DNA of 64,000 nucleotides from Alligator mississippiensis (lineage: Eukaryota; Chordata; Crocodylia; Alligatoridae). This document shows positions 1-11,580 of the stretch, in pieces; within the stretch, counting starts at the first letter, position 1; the number at the start of each line of letters is the position of its first letter. The stretch spans positions 168,896,933-168,960,932 of the forward strand of contig NC_081824.1 of the NCBI RefSeq assembly GCF_030867095.1, in the 5' to 3' direction. The translations under genes and the position numbers were made by a program. A model generated the notes under the pieces. The model did not search any database. It saw only the letters and a list, made by a program, of their open reading frames with translations, and was not told the DNA's origin.

Positions 1-1352
1 CTCAGAATTTTCCACTTCTTATGTAAGGAAATTAAAGTAGAAGGGGAGGAATGGTAACTCTGTGTGGGATGGGAACTTGGACATGAAGTCAGAGACTGCA
101 CACTGATGGCAGGCCAGTGGGGAGGCATGGCAAGGGCTAAGAAGCCAACCCAAGCTGTTTTTCCCCATTGCTTCTTGTTTTGGAGGTTTTCCATGTGCTG
201 CCTGAAGGCGAGTTACAGCTGAGGGGGACTTTGGCAAGGGCTGAGACTGAAAGATTTTGTCACAGACAAACCAATTGTGCATTGCATAAGGAAAAGGAAC
301 TAGACAAAGTAAGAGTCGAGGAGCCAGTGCACTGCTGTTTGGCATATCATTTTTGCCGACATTTCTTGAGCGTTTAGCCCATTTGGGAGCAGTTTGTTGT
401 ACTGGATGTTCAAAATTTAAGCTATGTTAGTTTATGTTAATAGGACACATGGGATCATATGGTATTGTTTCTTGTTTCTGTATTGGTCTGGCTCTCAGAA
501 TGAGGTTTCTACCACCAATACTTTTCTTTCCACAGAAGGCAATCTGTATTCATGTACAATTCACGGTTCTCACAAATATTCCTAGCATCCAGCTCATGGC
601 TAGGACAGTCTTGGGATGGGAACACTCACAGATATAAATTCCAATTTTTATTCTACTAGAAAGCTTTCAAGGTATTTGGGCAGTCCTCCTAACCATGAAC
701 ATGTTTCAACTCTCCTCATTAAAACTGGTCATACAGGCAGCTTGTCTTGTGCATGTCCTAGATGAGAGTTCAACCTACTTATTGTCTGCATTAGTACCAA
801 TGACTATTTAAGAGAGAATGAAATTCAGTGAGGCACAATTAATAGATACTTTTATTCTGACCTGACAGCTGCATATGGTAAGAATGAGGATGTTAGTATA
901 CAGGCCTTATGAGAATTAGGGGTTTGTCACATTACATTTCTTTTTAGCTTGCTCTAAAGCCCAGAAAGCAGCACGACAGCCATATGTACTCTGAACCCTA
1001 ATATATACAGCACAACCTCAGGTATCTTTTGACCCAGTGTCATAGATGCAGATACAGCTTGAAACCCACACACATATGCCACAAATCACTGAGGGTTGTC
1101 CATGCCCAATATACAAATAAAAAATTCAGTAGAGATGGCTGAATAAAGCATTTCCCAAAGCACAACTTCACATTTTTAAACAAATTCACTCCCTCCATTT
1201 TTATTGCCCCTGTTCTCATTTTATTAAAATATTTATTTTTCTTCATCTGTACACATGTGTCTCCAGGTGCCCATCTTATGCTTTTGGGTACTAGTCCCAT
1301 AAATTAAAACACACAAAATCAGATAAAGTCTTACACACATTTATTACTTATT
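1..1352. other. No gene seen
   Basis: AT-rich unique-looking sequence. Open frames are short, overlap each other and show no family resemblance. No repeat identified. Confidence 0.6.
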
Positions 1353-1685
1353 GGGCATGTCTACACAAGCATTTATGCTGGCTTAAATTTACTGTACTGT
1401 AAATTTACTGTGCAGTAAGCAGGAATAGACTGGCATCTACATGTGTAGGAGTTAAAGTCCCGATTCAGTCAACACATACAGTGTTACTGCGCAGTGTGCG
1501 TTACTGCACAGTAACTAATTGGGCATAAATTTGATACCTGCATAGTGCAGGTATCAAATTTACACTCAAGTCAGAGTAAGTCACCTTATTTACTGCGCTG
1601 TATGGGCATGCACATGTAAATGCATGCCCATACTGTGCAGAAATTTTGGTTACTGCACAGTAAATGCTCACATGTAGATGTACTC
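1353..1685 (+). mobile_element. Palindromic MITE, 3-bp-TSD family, copy 1
   Basis: Non-autonomous DNA transposon. The left end is GGGCATGTCTACAC and the right end is the complement of GAGTACATCTACAT; flanks are ATT on both sides. The interior holds several TTACTGCACAGTAA palindromes and a hairpin at 1527-1561 with two perfect 16-base arms around TAG. No coding capacity. It is closest in content to copy 3 at 44717, which lies in the opposite orientation. A superfamily with 3-bp duplications and GGG ends (PIF/Harbinger, Zator or similar) is possible, but the duplication is not the usual TWA. Confidence 0.75.
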
Positions 1686-1788
1686 ATTATCTATAATATG
1701 ATAGTTCTTAGGGGGCTCAACCAAGTTTAGTGTGAACATCTCATGACGGTCCCAGACCAGTAAGCTTATAGCCTTGAGAAACAAAAAA

Positions 1789-1868
1789 AGTGACATGCTG
1801 CAGATCACATAGATGCTTGGCTGTTGCTGGACTGACTCTCAGCCCACTGCTTTATCCACAAGACAACA
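1789..1868 (-). mobile_element. MIR-like fragment, minus strand
   Basis: AGTGACATGCTGCAGATCACATAGATG followed by ACTCTCAGCCCACTGCTTTATCC matches the complement of the tRNA-related and core parts of MIR. Short and diverged. Confidence 0.5.
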
Positions 1869-4800
1869 CTTTCTCCCAAAATGTCACCAAATGTTCCCCA
1901 GCCAACCTTCAGCTTGGTCCTCTTGAAGGCCTTAAAAAGGTTCTTCAAACAAATGAGTCCATGGCAAATCATTTAGATTCACTGATTCATTAAAGAACAC
2001 TGCAACCTTTTCACAGACAGTTTGCAAGGCAGATAAGAGGCAACATTTTTTCAGCTGCTGACTTCTTATGAGTGATCTGGCTACTCAAGTGACAAAGGAT
2101 CTGGCTATGTGATTTTTCCGTACAATAAGGCCACTGGTATGAACAGATTGTTTACTGCTGGATGAAATCCATCCTTGAGCAAAGGTGCAGCAGAAGGGGC
2201 TGTATGGATGCATGGGGCTGTACGGGTGCACGGGGAAGTTATGGGATAGTTGAGTGGAAGGGAGCTTTGCATTTAGCTGTGAAGAATGTGAAGCCCATGG
2301 TTTCTTCTGTCCTGAGGGACTGATATCCTCTGTCTAGGGACAGTTCCAGTTGAAGTTTTGGCTTCCACTCTCACATGTCTCCCAACTTTATTGAAAGTGT
2401 CATCAGTTTGCTGCAGTGTGGATGTTGTGAGAAATCATCTTTGCTAATGAATAAAGTGAGAGAAACCTGGGAAGGTGGGAAAAATCTACCAAGATAATAA
2501 TGGACAATGACTTCAACCACCCAAATAATAACTGATTGAATGAAACACCAAACCTGTAAAAACAGGTCAGACTGGCTTCTAAGGTCTCTGAGGCCCAGAC
2601 AGCGTTGTTTTATTTATACACACAGCAATGAGCGTGCTGTCAGTGCTCCATAAATAATAGTGACATCAGCATGCAATGTAGAGGAAAAATTCTCTCATCA
2701 CAATGTCATGAGAGAATACTGATACAGGAGCACGTAGGAGAAGTGGCTGATTTGGACCTAGCCTTGAGTTGAAGGCATGTCAAGGTGAGCTTCTAAGTGA
2801 TGATGTTTAAAGGATTCCCAAGAGTTACCAAACTGACTGTCTGAGCCAATGGGACATATTGTAGTAGCCTGGCTACAAGGGCAAGAGAGCCCAGAGGTCT
2901 CTGGCTGCCAACTTTCGTGGGAGTGGGGTCAGACTGTCAGGCTAGTCACAGGGATTTTTTGGTACGCAGAAGTGATTGCAGCATGGGGCTGCCTTGTGCG
3001 TGGCCTTTGCATGCTTTTTGTTATCTGATAGTTCAGATAAAAGCTCACTTCCCCTTTAAACTCTTAAGAGCCTTATAAATTATCAGAGGGCTTTAATCCC
3101 TTTTTCATGAGATAAAGGGCAGTCTAAGCCCCAAATTCTAATTGAGTGGCTTTGGTTGTTTTGTTTTAAGTTCCCTTCTGAAGGAAAGCAGCCCTGTCAC
3201 CTTGAGAAATGCTTCTCAACATGATCTCTTCTGGAATCTCATGAAGCTGTGGCATTGGGGATGGGCTTGAGCGTGGGCCTTTGGTTTGTTCGCTTACAAT
3301 CTTGGAGGAATTCTTGAGGAAAGGATGGATGGGATAGTGTAGTTTCCCAGATCCTCACATCCATCATTTACATCTCAGGTTTTAGTTTTCATTGGGCTGT
3401 GAAATCCTGCTAGGGGACAGGGTGTCATCAGAGCTACTGTGAATATTGCCACTAATTCTTACCTCTGTGGGTGATCGTTTCCAGCTGGGTAAATCCTGGC
3501 TATATTTTCAGCAAGCACATGATGTCTGGGGCTGTGTCCCTTTAGTATTTGCTGGGCAAGGAAGGAATAACCAACCATAAAGATTGGAGAATATTCTCAG
3601 AAAGCCAGTTCTAAGTGTACCTGGGGGAATGTTTTCACTGTGCTAAGGATCACACTCATCCAGGTGGGATTAGAAGGACACTGCAAGACCTCCATGTCCA
3701 ATCACAGTAGCTTGCATGTCAGGCATAGTCTGAAATGAGCTGTTCATGAATGAGCTGCAGAGCAAAAGCTGTTTGTGAGAATCATGTTGTCAATACCTTT
3801 TTTACAAAGAGGGGCAGAGTTCTAGAGCGAGGGAGAGAGGAAGAGAGAATAGGAGGAGGACACAGCGGGAAGCCTGGCACAGCCAGTAAGGAAGAAGCAA
3901 CCAAAACTGTCTATACTCAAAAACCTGCTGTGCTTGACATCAGGGGGTTGTGTCAGTGCGAGTTGCTCTGATCCTGTGGTGCAAGAAAAGAGCTTGTGCT
4001 GCTCAGAGAATGCTTTCCTTGTCCCCCTCTCTTGACACTGAAGATGGTTATTTCCTGATTGTTAAGGATGTCGCCCAACTGTAGCTTCCATTATAAAAAA
4101 GTATAGGTGGCTCCTAGTTCCAGTGGTGGTCCATAGAATTGTCTTATAACAAATGTTGAATGCATTTGGCCTTACCTACATCATGGATGACCACTTGAGG
4201 ACAAAACAAACCAATCAAAAACAGAAACTCATATAGGTAAAAGAGCAGAACAATAATAACCAAAAGAATGGGATACAACTCTTGGAAGATTCAGCCACTA
4301 ACGATTACTACAGTTAGGAAAAACAGTGCAGGGCTGTTCTCTGAAGAATCTGATACTGGGCATGGACTGAGACCAGATGTTAGATTAGATGGAGTTCTGG
4401 TTCAGTCTGCTCTGGCAGTTCCTGTCTACCATTTGATGTCAGATATTGAACATTTGTACATGTAAATACAGCTAATGTAGGTAGACAAAAGAAGGGAAGG
4501 GAGAAAAAGCTTCTCTTCTGTCTGCCATGAGACGTACTTATTGCCTGAATCCCCTTGTTCTGTCTAGTTTTTTTATGCCACACCCATCATTGTTGGAGCA
4601 GTTAAGTACAGCTGTGGGTATTAACAGAAGAGGAAAGGCTTAGCATAGACAAAGGTTGTCTAAGACATTTTAAAAATGAAATCTTCATAATTTTACAAGG
4701 AGGAAGTAAGCTTGACCACCTGAAACCTGAGATCCTGCTCCTGCCTTTGTTCGTGGTAATTTGCATCATCACAGAGCCTCATCACAGAGCTGAGACACTT

Positions 4801-5059
4801 ACCAGATAAGAAATGTCTGCCCAGAAGAGCATTCCATCTTTTTACTCCTCTGTGAAATGTGAAACACCATAACCAGAAGGAAATATGACTACATCCTGCT
4901 TACCACCAAACAACTTTGAGGTAAACAGACTATTCCAACTTTTCTCTGAGCCTAATCTGCATATAAAATGAGTTGTTCCAAACAGGAGATTTTACCACAC
5001 CTTCAACTCTCCTATGAAATATGAACTTTCATTTCTACCTAGGAGAACTTTTACAATCT
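1869..5059. other. No gene seen
   Basis: Mixed-composition sequence without long frames. A purine-rich patch lies at 3810-3870 (GAGGGAGAGAGGAAGAG). I saw no recognisable coding exon or clear transposon. Confidence 0.55.
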
Positions 5060-5272
5060 TTTCTCCTATGCCTGAAGAAGGGTGCTTGTGCCTGAAAGTT
5101 TGCAATTAAAGAATTTTTTGCAAAAATGTAGTTGGTCTAATACAGGGGTTTTCAACCAGGGGTATGCTTGTCTGGCCGCCAGGGGACTCCTGCCTTCTCA
5201 CCCAGCTGCTGAGGGTACACTGACCCAAAAAGGTTGAAAACCCCATGCCTAATAAAAGATATCACCTCTATC
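5060..5272 (+). mobile_element. Penelope-like repeat end, copy 1 (interrupted)
   Basis: Contains CCTGAAGAAGGGTGCTTGTG followed by CCTGAAAGTTTGC, then AGTTGGTCTAATA, and resumes after an inserted hAT MITE with CTAATAAAAGATATCACC. The same modules occur at 8655-8890 and 18970-19073. The CTGAAGA-stem-GAAA arrangement resembles the hammerhead core found in Penelope-like element ends, and the family assignment rests on that. The 5' boundary is approximate. Confidence 0.5.
5143..5246. mobile_element. hAT-type MITE inserted in Penelope-like repeat
   Basis: Terminal inverted repeats are CAGGGGTTTTCAACC and GGTTGAAAACCCCAT. Flanking 8-mers GTCTAATA (5135-5142) and GCCTAATA (5247-5254) match 7 of 8, the target duplication length of hAT elements. 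The host motif GGTCTAATAAAAGATATCAC is split exactly here, proving insertion. At 104 bp it is non-coding. Confidence 0.85.
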
Positions 5273-5404
5273 ATGAATTCTGATTCCTTTTAGCATAGAC
5301 AAAAAATTCTCAGCTAATTAGTTGTTGGTTTAAATGCTAGATTACTGTTGGCACTCCCATAACATTTGCTCTCTTTGCTTGCCTTCTGTATTGTTGTAAT
5401 GGGC

Positions 5405-5595
5405 AGACAGGAGCCAGAACTCCTGGGTTCTTCTCTCCAATTCTGCCTATGACTCACTTAATGACTTTTGGATATGTACTTAACCTTTCTGTGCCTGTTT
5501 ACTTCTCTTGAAATATGGAAATAATAATTCTGTCTCAGCCTCCTTGGCTTACTGTGAAGCTTAAAAGATGCTTGTAATGTGCTTTGAGATCTTAG
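5405..5595 (+). mobile_element. MIR SINE, + strand
   Basis: Reads along the MIR consensus: CCAGAACTCCTGGGTTC, ACTCACTTAATGAC, TACTTAACCTTTCTGTGCCT, ATGGAAATAATAATTCTGTC, then ATGTGCTTTGAGAT. This is an ancient tRNA-derived CORE-SINE shared across amniotes and clearly readable, as expected for a slowly evolving reptile genome. Confidence 0.85.
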
Positions 5596-5618
5596 TGTGC
5601 AAGGCAGTGGTACTAGAC

Positions 5619-5930
5619 CAGTGATTCTCAACCAGGGAGCCATGGCACTCTGGGGTATCATGAGGTGCCACACAATATTAGCACTGTTAGATGTGGAAAC
5701 ACCTACACATAATTCACAAAGCCAATCCAGAACTTTCAAATAGAAATTCATGATGTCAAAGACACAGTGGACTGTTGTGGTCTTTTTGAGTTCTTTGTAT
5801 CAGAAGAATTGCTCTGCTTATTTTTTCATAGTCAAAAAATGAATGAAATTTGTTTTTGAAACAGGGTGCTGCTAAATTCAGAAAAGTTATGGAGGGGTGT
5901 CTTGAGTCTAAAGAACGTTGAGAACTATTA
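5619..5930. mobile_element. hAT-like MITE (CAGTGATTCTCAACC ends)
   Basis: Left end CAGTGATTCTCAACCAGGGA and right end GTTGAGAACTATTA are imperfect inverted repeats of the hAT-Charlie type. A clear 8-bp duplication was not found, so this copy is older or its right edge is misplaced. It lies directly after the MIR copy. No coding capacity. Confidence 0.6.
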
Positions 5931-8654
5931 CCCAAACAATGAGTAGCAGAGGCTTTCTGCACACATTCTGCTAGCTTTCTTCCCAATGGACTGTGGAGCA
6001 TCTAGTAACCAGACCTAAAGAGGACAGGCAACTCCAGGCCATATTTTTTCTCTACTCACTCAGAAGTAGGCCATGCACCTGAATGCAGAAGGATGAAGGG
6101 AGCAAGCTCTGCTAATCTCCAGACAGCAGACAGCACATTCCTGGTTCAAAGGGTTCAGGCAGTCCAACTACCTGCAGAATGGGCTCTTCCCTCCCCAGCA
6201 GAGAGGAGGAGAGGCTGCCTGCAGGACCTCCTCACAAATCCCACTTTGATGTGCCAGTTCCCATCAGGCTGCCTGAGCGCCCACGTCTTATGCACAAGGT
6301 GCTTGATGCTGCTTCTGCTCTGCCTTCAAAGCTGATGCCACATGACTGGGCTACATCTGCTGACAACCCCCCTCCACAAGGGAGAGGCCAGGGCAGGGTG
6401 AAGCATGTACAGTCATTGGCTTGGTGGTAGAGTCGGCTACAGAACTGGCTTTTATAGGAATTCTTCTCCTCTCTCTGTTTTCCAGCCCAGTCACCTCCAC
6501 CTCTGTCATTTACTCTGAGACAGGTTGATGCTAGTCATAATTATATGAACTGAAAAAAACTGTATGCTGGAGTCCTCCCTTTATGTCTGAAGGAAAGGGG
6601 CAGAACCAACTTCCTAGCAAGACACATGAATGGCTCTAACACCACACCCCTGTCCCATGGACAAGATAAAGGAATTAAAATGTGAAACTTATGAAACTTT
6701 GAGGCAGACTAAATATTTCAAATATTAGTTCAGTGGTGATCACTTGTAAATAAGTAAATAAATAAAAACAGTCCTACATTGAAATAACATGCTTCAGGTC
6801 ACAAAGTCAAGCATTCCAGACCTAGGAAATGCCAAGAATCAGTGTTGTCTGTGCAACTCCAAGTCAGCCTCTTGTGCTGGATAGTCCTTAATGACAACTT
6901 CTCATTATGAGATAGTCTTTAATGACAACATCTTCTGTCATTTTTTTCCATAGACCTCCTCACTTCATTTGAAACTCAGAATAGAGATGATCTGTTCTAA
7001 AGATGATCCCGGGTGGTGCAGTGAAAGAGGCTGCTGTTGTCTGTGGGATGTCAGCTTCATTTGTTGCAGAAGGTGAAAGGTGTATAGTGGTTCAGGTAAG
7101 GGTGTGGTTGGTTGAACATTTTCAGCTGGAGCTGTTTTTTCAATGGCAAATTGAGTTTTCAGGAAAACTGCAGGTTTTGCCAAAAAACCCAAACATGCGA
7201 AACAGATTTCAGTTCAGTATTCTTTTGTAGAGTAGTGCAGGTGTAGTTTTGCTTGGCATTTAGCTGTGAGGGGATGGAGCATGTTCAGTGTAGACAGACT
7301 CTTCAGAGAGTGCAGTGACCAAAATCTACCAAGTCTTCAGTGAGTGTATGTAAAGTCAAGTGTTTAGAAGTTTACGGCTTGACAAAGTTTGGGCAGATTT
7401 TCAGAGGAATACCACAAGCCACATTTCTGACACCAGGGCAGCCCTATGCCAAACTGCAAGCCCTAACATCAAACCATCAGCATCTTAGTGAAATTTGCTG
7501 TAAGATTTTAATGGGCAATATAACCTTTTCACTAATCTTGTGCTGAAAAACAATGCAAATGTTGAAGCATTTTTTTTTAAATCTACCAAAGACAAACACT
7601 CAATATGCAAAAATTCAGCCCACATACTGGTAGCTAAAGTTGGGCAATTAAAGCTAGTTCCTGGTAATGGAAAGTGTTCAGCAAACTTCATAGTCCCCAT
7701 CATCTCTGCTGCCTAGAATAGAAGTGAATAACCAGAATAGACCAGAATACAATAGCTTCAGGGCCTTGAGAAAGCCCTTTGAGTTATTTTGCTCTTTCAA
7801 GCACTATTTTTCTATCTCTGTGACAGCATCATCTTTGTCCAGGTCCTTTGACACTTGTCCCTTTTTGCTTTCCCCTCCAAATTTATGAATGTGAGCTCTG
7901 AGCCCAGTTCAACAGGTTCTTGGTTGCCCTAGGATCCTCAGGGGCAGAGAGTCCAATCAGAAGTGTGGATCTTTCCCTAAGTCCACTAACTCTTAATTCA
8001 TTTCCCTAGGTGCAGATTTAAGGTCCTGGTTCAAGTATGTTTGCTTTCTAACCTTTCCAGCTGCAGTCCTTGTCTCTGGAGTGCAAGGCATGTGGCACTT
8101 AATTTTGGTGCTGTGTACAGCTAGTCTCCAGTTTCAGGTGATAAGCTACATCTCTCTTTTGGTTAACACTGACTGCTCAAGTGTTTCCTCAGCCAGTCAA
8201 GACCAAGTGTGAGTGGAAGAGACCCTCTAAGCTCAGTCTGCTGCAGGTTGTGATTTACTTTGCAACAATTCTGAGATCACTGCCATTTATCTCTAAGTGC
8301 CCCAGTCAGGCACGGCTGAAGCAACTGTGCTGTCTTTGAGGTGTAGGGAAGTCAGATGCATTATACTTTCATGGCATAATGCCTTCACTGCATGTCTTTA
8401 ACAAAGAGGGATTTGTTTACCTCTGTGGGAGGGTGAGAGACGGCATCATTACATCACCCATGTGCCCTGGCCTTGGATGGGTCTGCTCACTTTCTGAGGA
8501 CGAGTTGAAGCAGGACCTGTGAGCAGTAGATGCTACTGCAACCCACTTCTGACTGGACTCTCTGCTTTTGGGGACCCCCAGATCCTGCTGGTAGAACTCA
8601 GGGCATGAACTTAGCTTTGATCCATGAAAAATGAATGAGAGCACATTACCATGG
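5931..8654. other. No gene seen
   Basis: No protein family recognised in frames up to 83 codons. Around 6780-6850 a phrase like AACATGCTTCAGGTCACAAAG may be a MIR remnant. AATAAATAAATA at 6750 is a short A-rich tract. Confidence 0.5.
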
Positions 8655-8890
8655 CAGGCAAGGCTCTTTGGGTAGATGTGATGTCTTTTATTAGATCAAC
8701 TAAATAGTTGGAAAACAGTTCTTTGCAAGCTTTTGGGCACAAACACCCTTCTTCAGGCAATGGGAGACTCTGCTGATAGTCTCCCAGCGTGAAGAAGGGT
8801 GCTTGTGCTCGAAAGCTTGTAAAGATCTTTTTTCTAATTATTTAGTTGGTTTAGTAAAAGATATCACATTTACCCAAAGAACCTTGCCTG
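8655..8890. repeat. 236-bp palindrome of Penelope-like ends
   Basis: Two inverted copies of the Penelope-like repeat end face each other. The left arm (8655-8758) starts CAGGCAAGGCTCTTTGGGTA and the right arm (8787-8890) ends TTTACCCAAAGAACCTTGCC; by eye the arms agree at about 85 percent. The centre continues the fold with TGGGAGACT / AGTCTCCCA around an 8-base loop, so the whole 236 bp folds back. Each arm carries the GAAGAAGGGTG..GTGC..GAAAGC module and the TAGTTGGT..AAAGATATCAC tail. The following GACCAACATGGCTACAACCA (8905-8924) is probably the flanking 3' module of the family. Confidence 0.7.
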
Positions 8891-8984
8891 ACTATGTCCT
8901 TAGACCAACATGGCTACAACCAACAACACAGCACATTACCACTACATTTTCTGCAGTTCCACTCCTCAATGGGTATATCTAAGG

Positions 8985-9171
8985 CAGGGGCGGGCAATTA
9001 TTTTGGGCAGAGGGCCGCTTACTGAGTTTTGGCAAGCCATTGAGGGCTGCATGACAGGCAGCCCAGGGCAGATAAATATTAATTTTCTAAATTTTTTAGG
9101 GGCCCCACGGACCAGATAGAATGGCCTGGCGGGCCGCATCCAGCCCCTAGGCCACATTTTGCCCACCCCTG
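8985..9171. mobile_element. hAT-type MITE
   Basis: Left end CAGGGGCGGGCAATTATTTT and right end AAATGTGG..TTTTGCCCACCCCTG form inverted termini, flanked by a perfect 8-bp duplication ATCTAAGG (8977-8984 and 9172-9179). The 187-bp interior contains GGCCGC motifs at both sides (AGAGGGCCGC and GGGCCGCATCC). Perfect flanks suggest a relatively recent insertion. Confidence 0.88.
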
Positions 9172-9610
9172 ATCTAAGGGCACTAGCAGCCAATGCATTC
9201 AGTTCCTTGTTGGAGGCAGTGCTGTCCACAGTAGTCCCCTCTAGCCAACCCATGAGTGATACTGATGGACTCTTAAGAAAGAGGTTCCTCTACCACCTGT
9301 TTAAATCCTGGTTAGCCAAATTCTGAGTGCCAGGTTCTGTGTTTCTTCTGCACTTTCAGTTTAGAAATCAGTGATAGCACTAGCTGTAGCTGGGGCAACC
9401 TAAGTGTCTTTGCCTGGGGTTTACCCAATGCATAAAAAAGGATGGGATTTCTTGGTATTTTGCATGCAGGTATGATGTCTTTCTGTAATGCTACTGTGCT
9501 GAATGGAGGTTCCACTGCCCCTTCTTCATTGTAGAGCTGGCCTAGTTTGCAAGACTTATGCTGGCAGTGAGCCGCCAAAGGCAAGGAAAACTGTCAGAGT
9601 GCATTCCCAT

Positions 9611-10262
9611 TAGGGCTGTGCAAAATGGCACCGTTCTGTTTCAACAATTGTTTCAACGGAACAGTGTTTTGTTTTGAATTTCATTTCAATTCGAAACCAC
9701 TGTTCCGCTTTGTTTCATTTGTTTCAACTTTTTGCCCATAGGCTATAATGGGGAAGCATGAAACTGCCTATAATTTTGTCATTTCTTGCCTGATTCAGAT
9801 GAACCTTGCAGGGATGGTATCCCCTTCTGAGGCTATAAAGTCTGCCAAGTTTCAAGGAGATAGGTGCAGGGGTTTCAGGAAAACTGCATCTCAAAGTCTT
9901 GAAAGCAAAAAACTCATGTCACATGTATGTGTTAAGCCACAGTGGGGTCAAAACTGCAGGCATGCTAGCCTCTGCTGAGGCAACAAAGCCTGCCAAGTTT
10001 CAAGGAGATAGCTGCAGGGGTTTGGGAGAAACTGGACCTCAAGCTGTGGACAAGCAAAACTCATGACATGGGTAACACTGTGCATGTTAAGGCGCAGCAG
10101 GGTGAAAGCTGCAGGCTTGCTATCCCCTGCTGAGGCCACAAAGCTTGCCAGCTTTCAAGGAGATAGGTGCAGGGCTTGTGGGTTTTGAGGCCCTCCGCCT
10201 CTGGCTGCTGACAGGCAAAACTCGTGACCTGGGTGGGTGACACTGTGTGTGTGTTAAGGTGT
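9611..10262 (+). mobile_element. TAGGGCTGTGC-type element end carrying a minisatellite
   Basis: Begins TAGGGCTGTGCAAAATGGC, like the hAT-type ends at 37568 and 49512, then a GTTTC/GAAAC-rich stretch, then three tandem units (9808-9955, 9956-10110, 10111-10262) of about 148-155 bp. Each unit begins GCAGG.ATGGTAT or GCAGGCNTGCTA and contains GCCAAGTTTCAAGGAGATAG (slightly varied) and a GTTAAG..GC phrase near its end. No matching right terminus was found, so the element is probably truncated. Confidence 0.6.
9808..10262 (+). repeat. Three-unit minisatellite, about 150-bp period
   Basis: Shared anchors in each unit: TCTGAGGC/CTGCTGAGGC, AAGTTTCAAGGAGATAGGTG, AAACTCATG/AAACTCGTGAC and a GTTAAG box. 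Unit 3 is the most diverged. The open frames across it are out of step between units and look non-coding. Confidence 0.75.
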
Positions 10263-10697
10263 GCCCTCACTCAACTGACACCAAGGCAGAAAGCAGGGCA
10301 GTTCAGACAATGCTGCCTTGTATGCTTTTTTCCCATCCCTCCCGCAGAGGCAGGAGAGTTCACATGTGTCTTTGGGCAGCTTCCCCGTGGTAGCAGAAGT
10401 CTGATGTTCACAGAGTTGGGGTTGCTCTGCCAGCTGTATAAAGGGCCTCTATCCCTGCCCTTCATGGATGTGCTTGCAGATTTCCTGACAGAACCCATAT
10501 TCTTCCTTGTACCCCTCTGCTTCCACGTGTATTGCCAAGACCTCACCATTTCTGGTCTTTTCAAGAAATAAACTTTTAAAAAAACCTCAATTTTTAACTC
10601 TCCCCTTAGGTTGTCCTTATGCACTCAGATGCTAGTAAGAACCCTATTTTACCTTTTTTGCACTGGTTTGTTAGACTCCCTTCATCCTTAGACTCTA

Positions 10698-10730
<33 letters not shown>

Positions 10731-10742
10731 CACACACACACA
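10698..10742. repeat. (CA)n microsatellite
   Basis: Nearly pure CA dinucleotide tract with one CG interruption. Confidence 0.95.
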
Positions 10743-11558
10743 GAGTCTCTCCTGCCCCCCCCACAGCCTCTCCTGCCCCCAAATGCATCCCCATGTCTTC
10801 AGCAGATGATAGATGCACCCCGAACACCCCCCACTTCCTCCCCTTCTAGGATTTCTGTTGGTGAACACGTCGTCTTCTGCCCAGCATTTGTGAACACATG
10901 GTCCTATGCCTCTCCCAATCTTACTCCCTTCAAACTCACACACGTGACGTCCTTCCTTCCCCAGCTCCCACACCTCTTTTCAAGCACAAACACAAAAACA
11001 GCCTTCCTTCCAAATCATTAAATGGGTCATAAGTCATGGATAGATTTCAAAAATACTCGTAAGTCCTGAGCTCCCTTATGACCAGGCTGGAGCGTCCCTG
11101 GTGAAAGCCCAGCCTTTCTGAGAGGCTTAGCATGGTATGTTTTCAGATCCGCCTCAGCACAGAGTTACCAGCCTGCCCATAGCAGCTGCCAGAGTCCAGG
11201 GTTTGGAAAAAATGGAGTAATTCATTTTATAAAAGCACACCAGAGCATCCCAAAGAGACTTTGCTCCCAAAAGCTAATGTGGCAGTACAGCAGGAGTTGG
11301 CCAGGCTCTGTCAGCTTAAAACAGGCTGCTTCTCTCAGTATGTGGAGCCAAGTGGGATGGAGCGGTTGCCCTAGCTTTGCTTCACTTGGCTTAGGGACCC
11401 TCCTCACTGAGTTGGTAAGGGATTTAGGATCTGCTCAACAGTCCCCCCCTCTATGGAACTTCACTCCATGGTTTAGAAAGCCAAAGCCCTTCTAGTGATA
11501 CCATCTACACAGCCAGGCATACATCTTAGAGACGTGTTTTTTGCTGCCTGGACCTTTA

Positions 11559-11580
11559 CCTCCTCCTCCTCCTCCTCCTC
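11559..11580. repeat. (CCT)n microsatellite
   Basis: About seven CCT/TCC triplets. Confidence 0.9.

Noticed and set aside
10224-10624. Overlapping 115- and 117-codon frames on opposite strands
   Set aside because: Neither resembles a known protein; they overlap antisense and sit just after a minisatellite.
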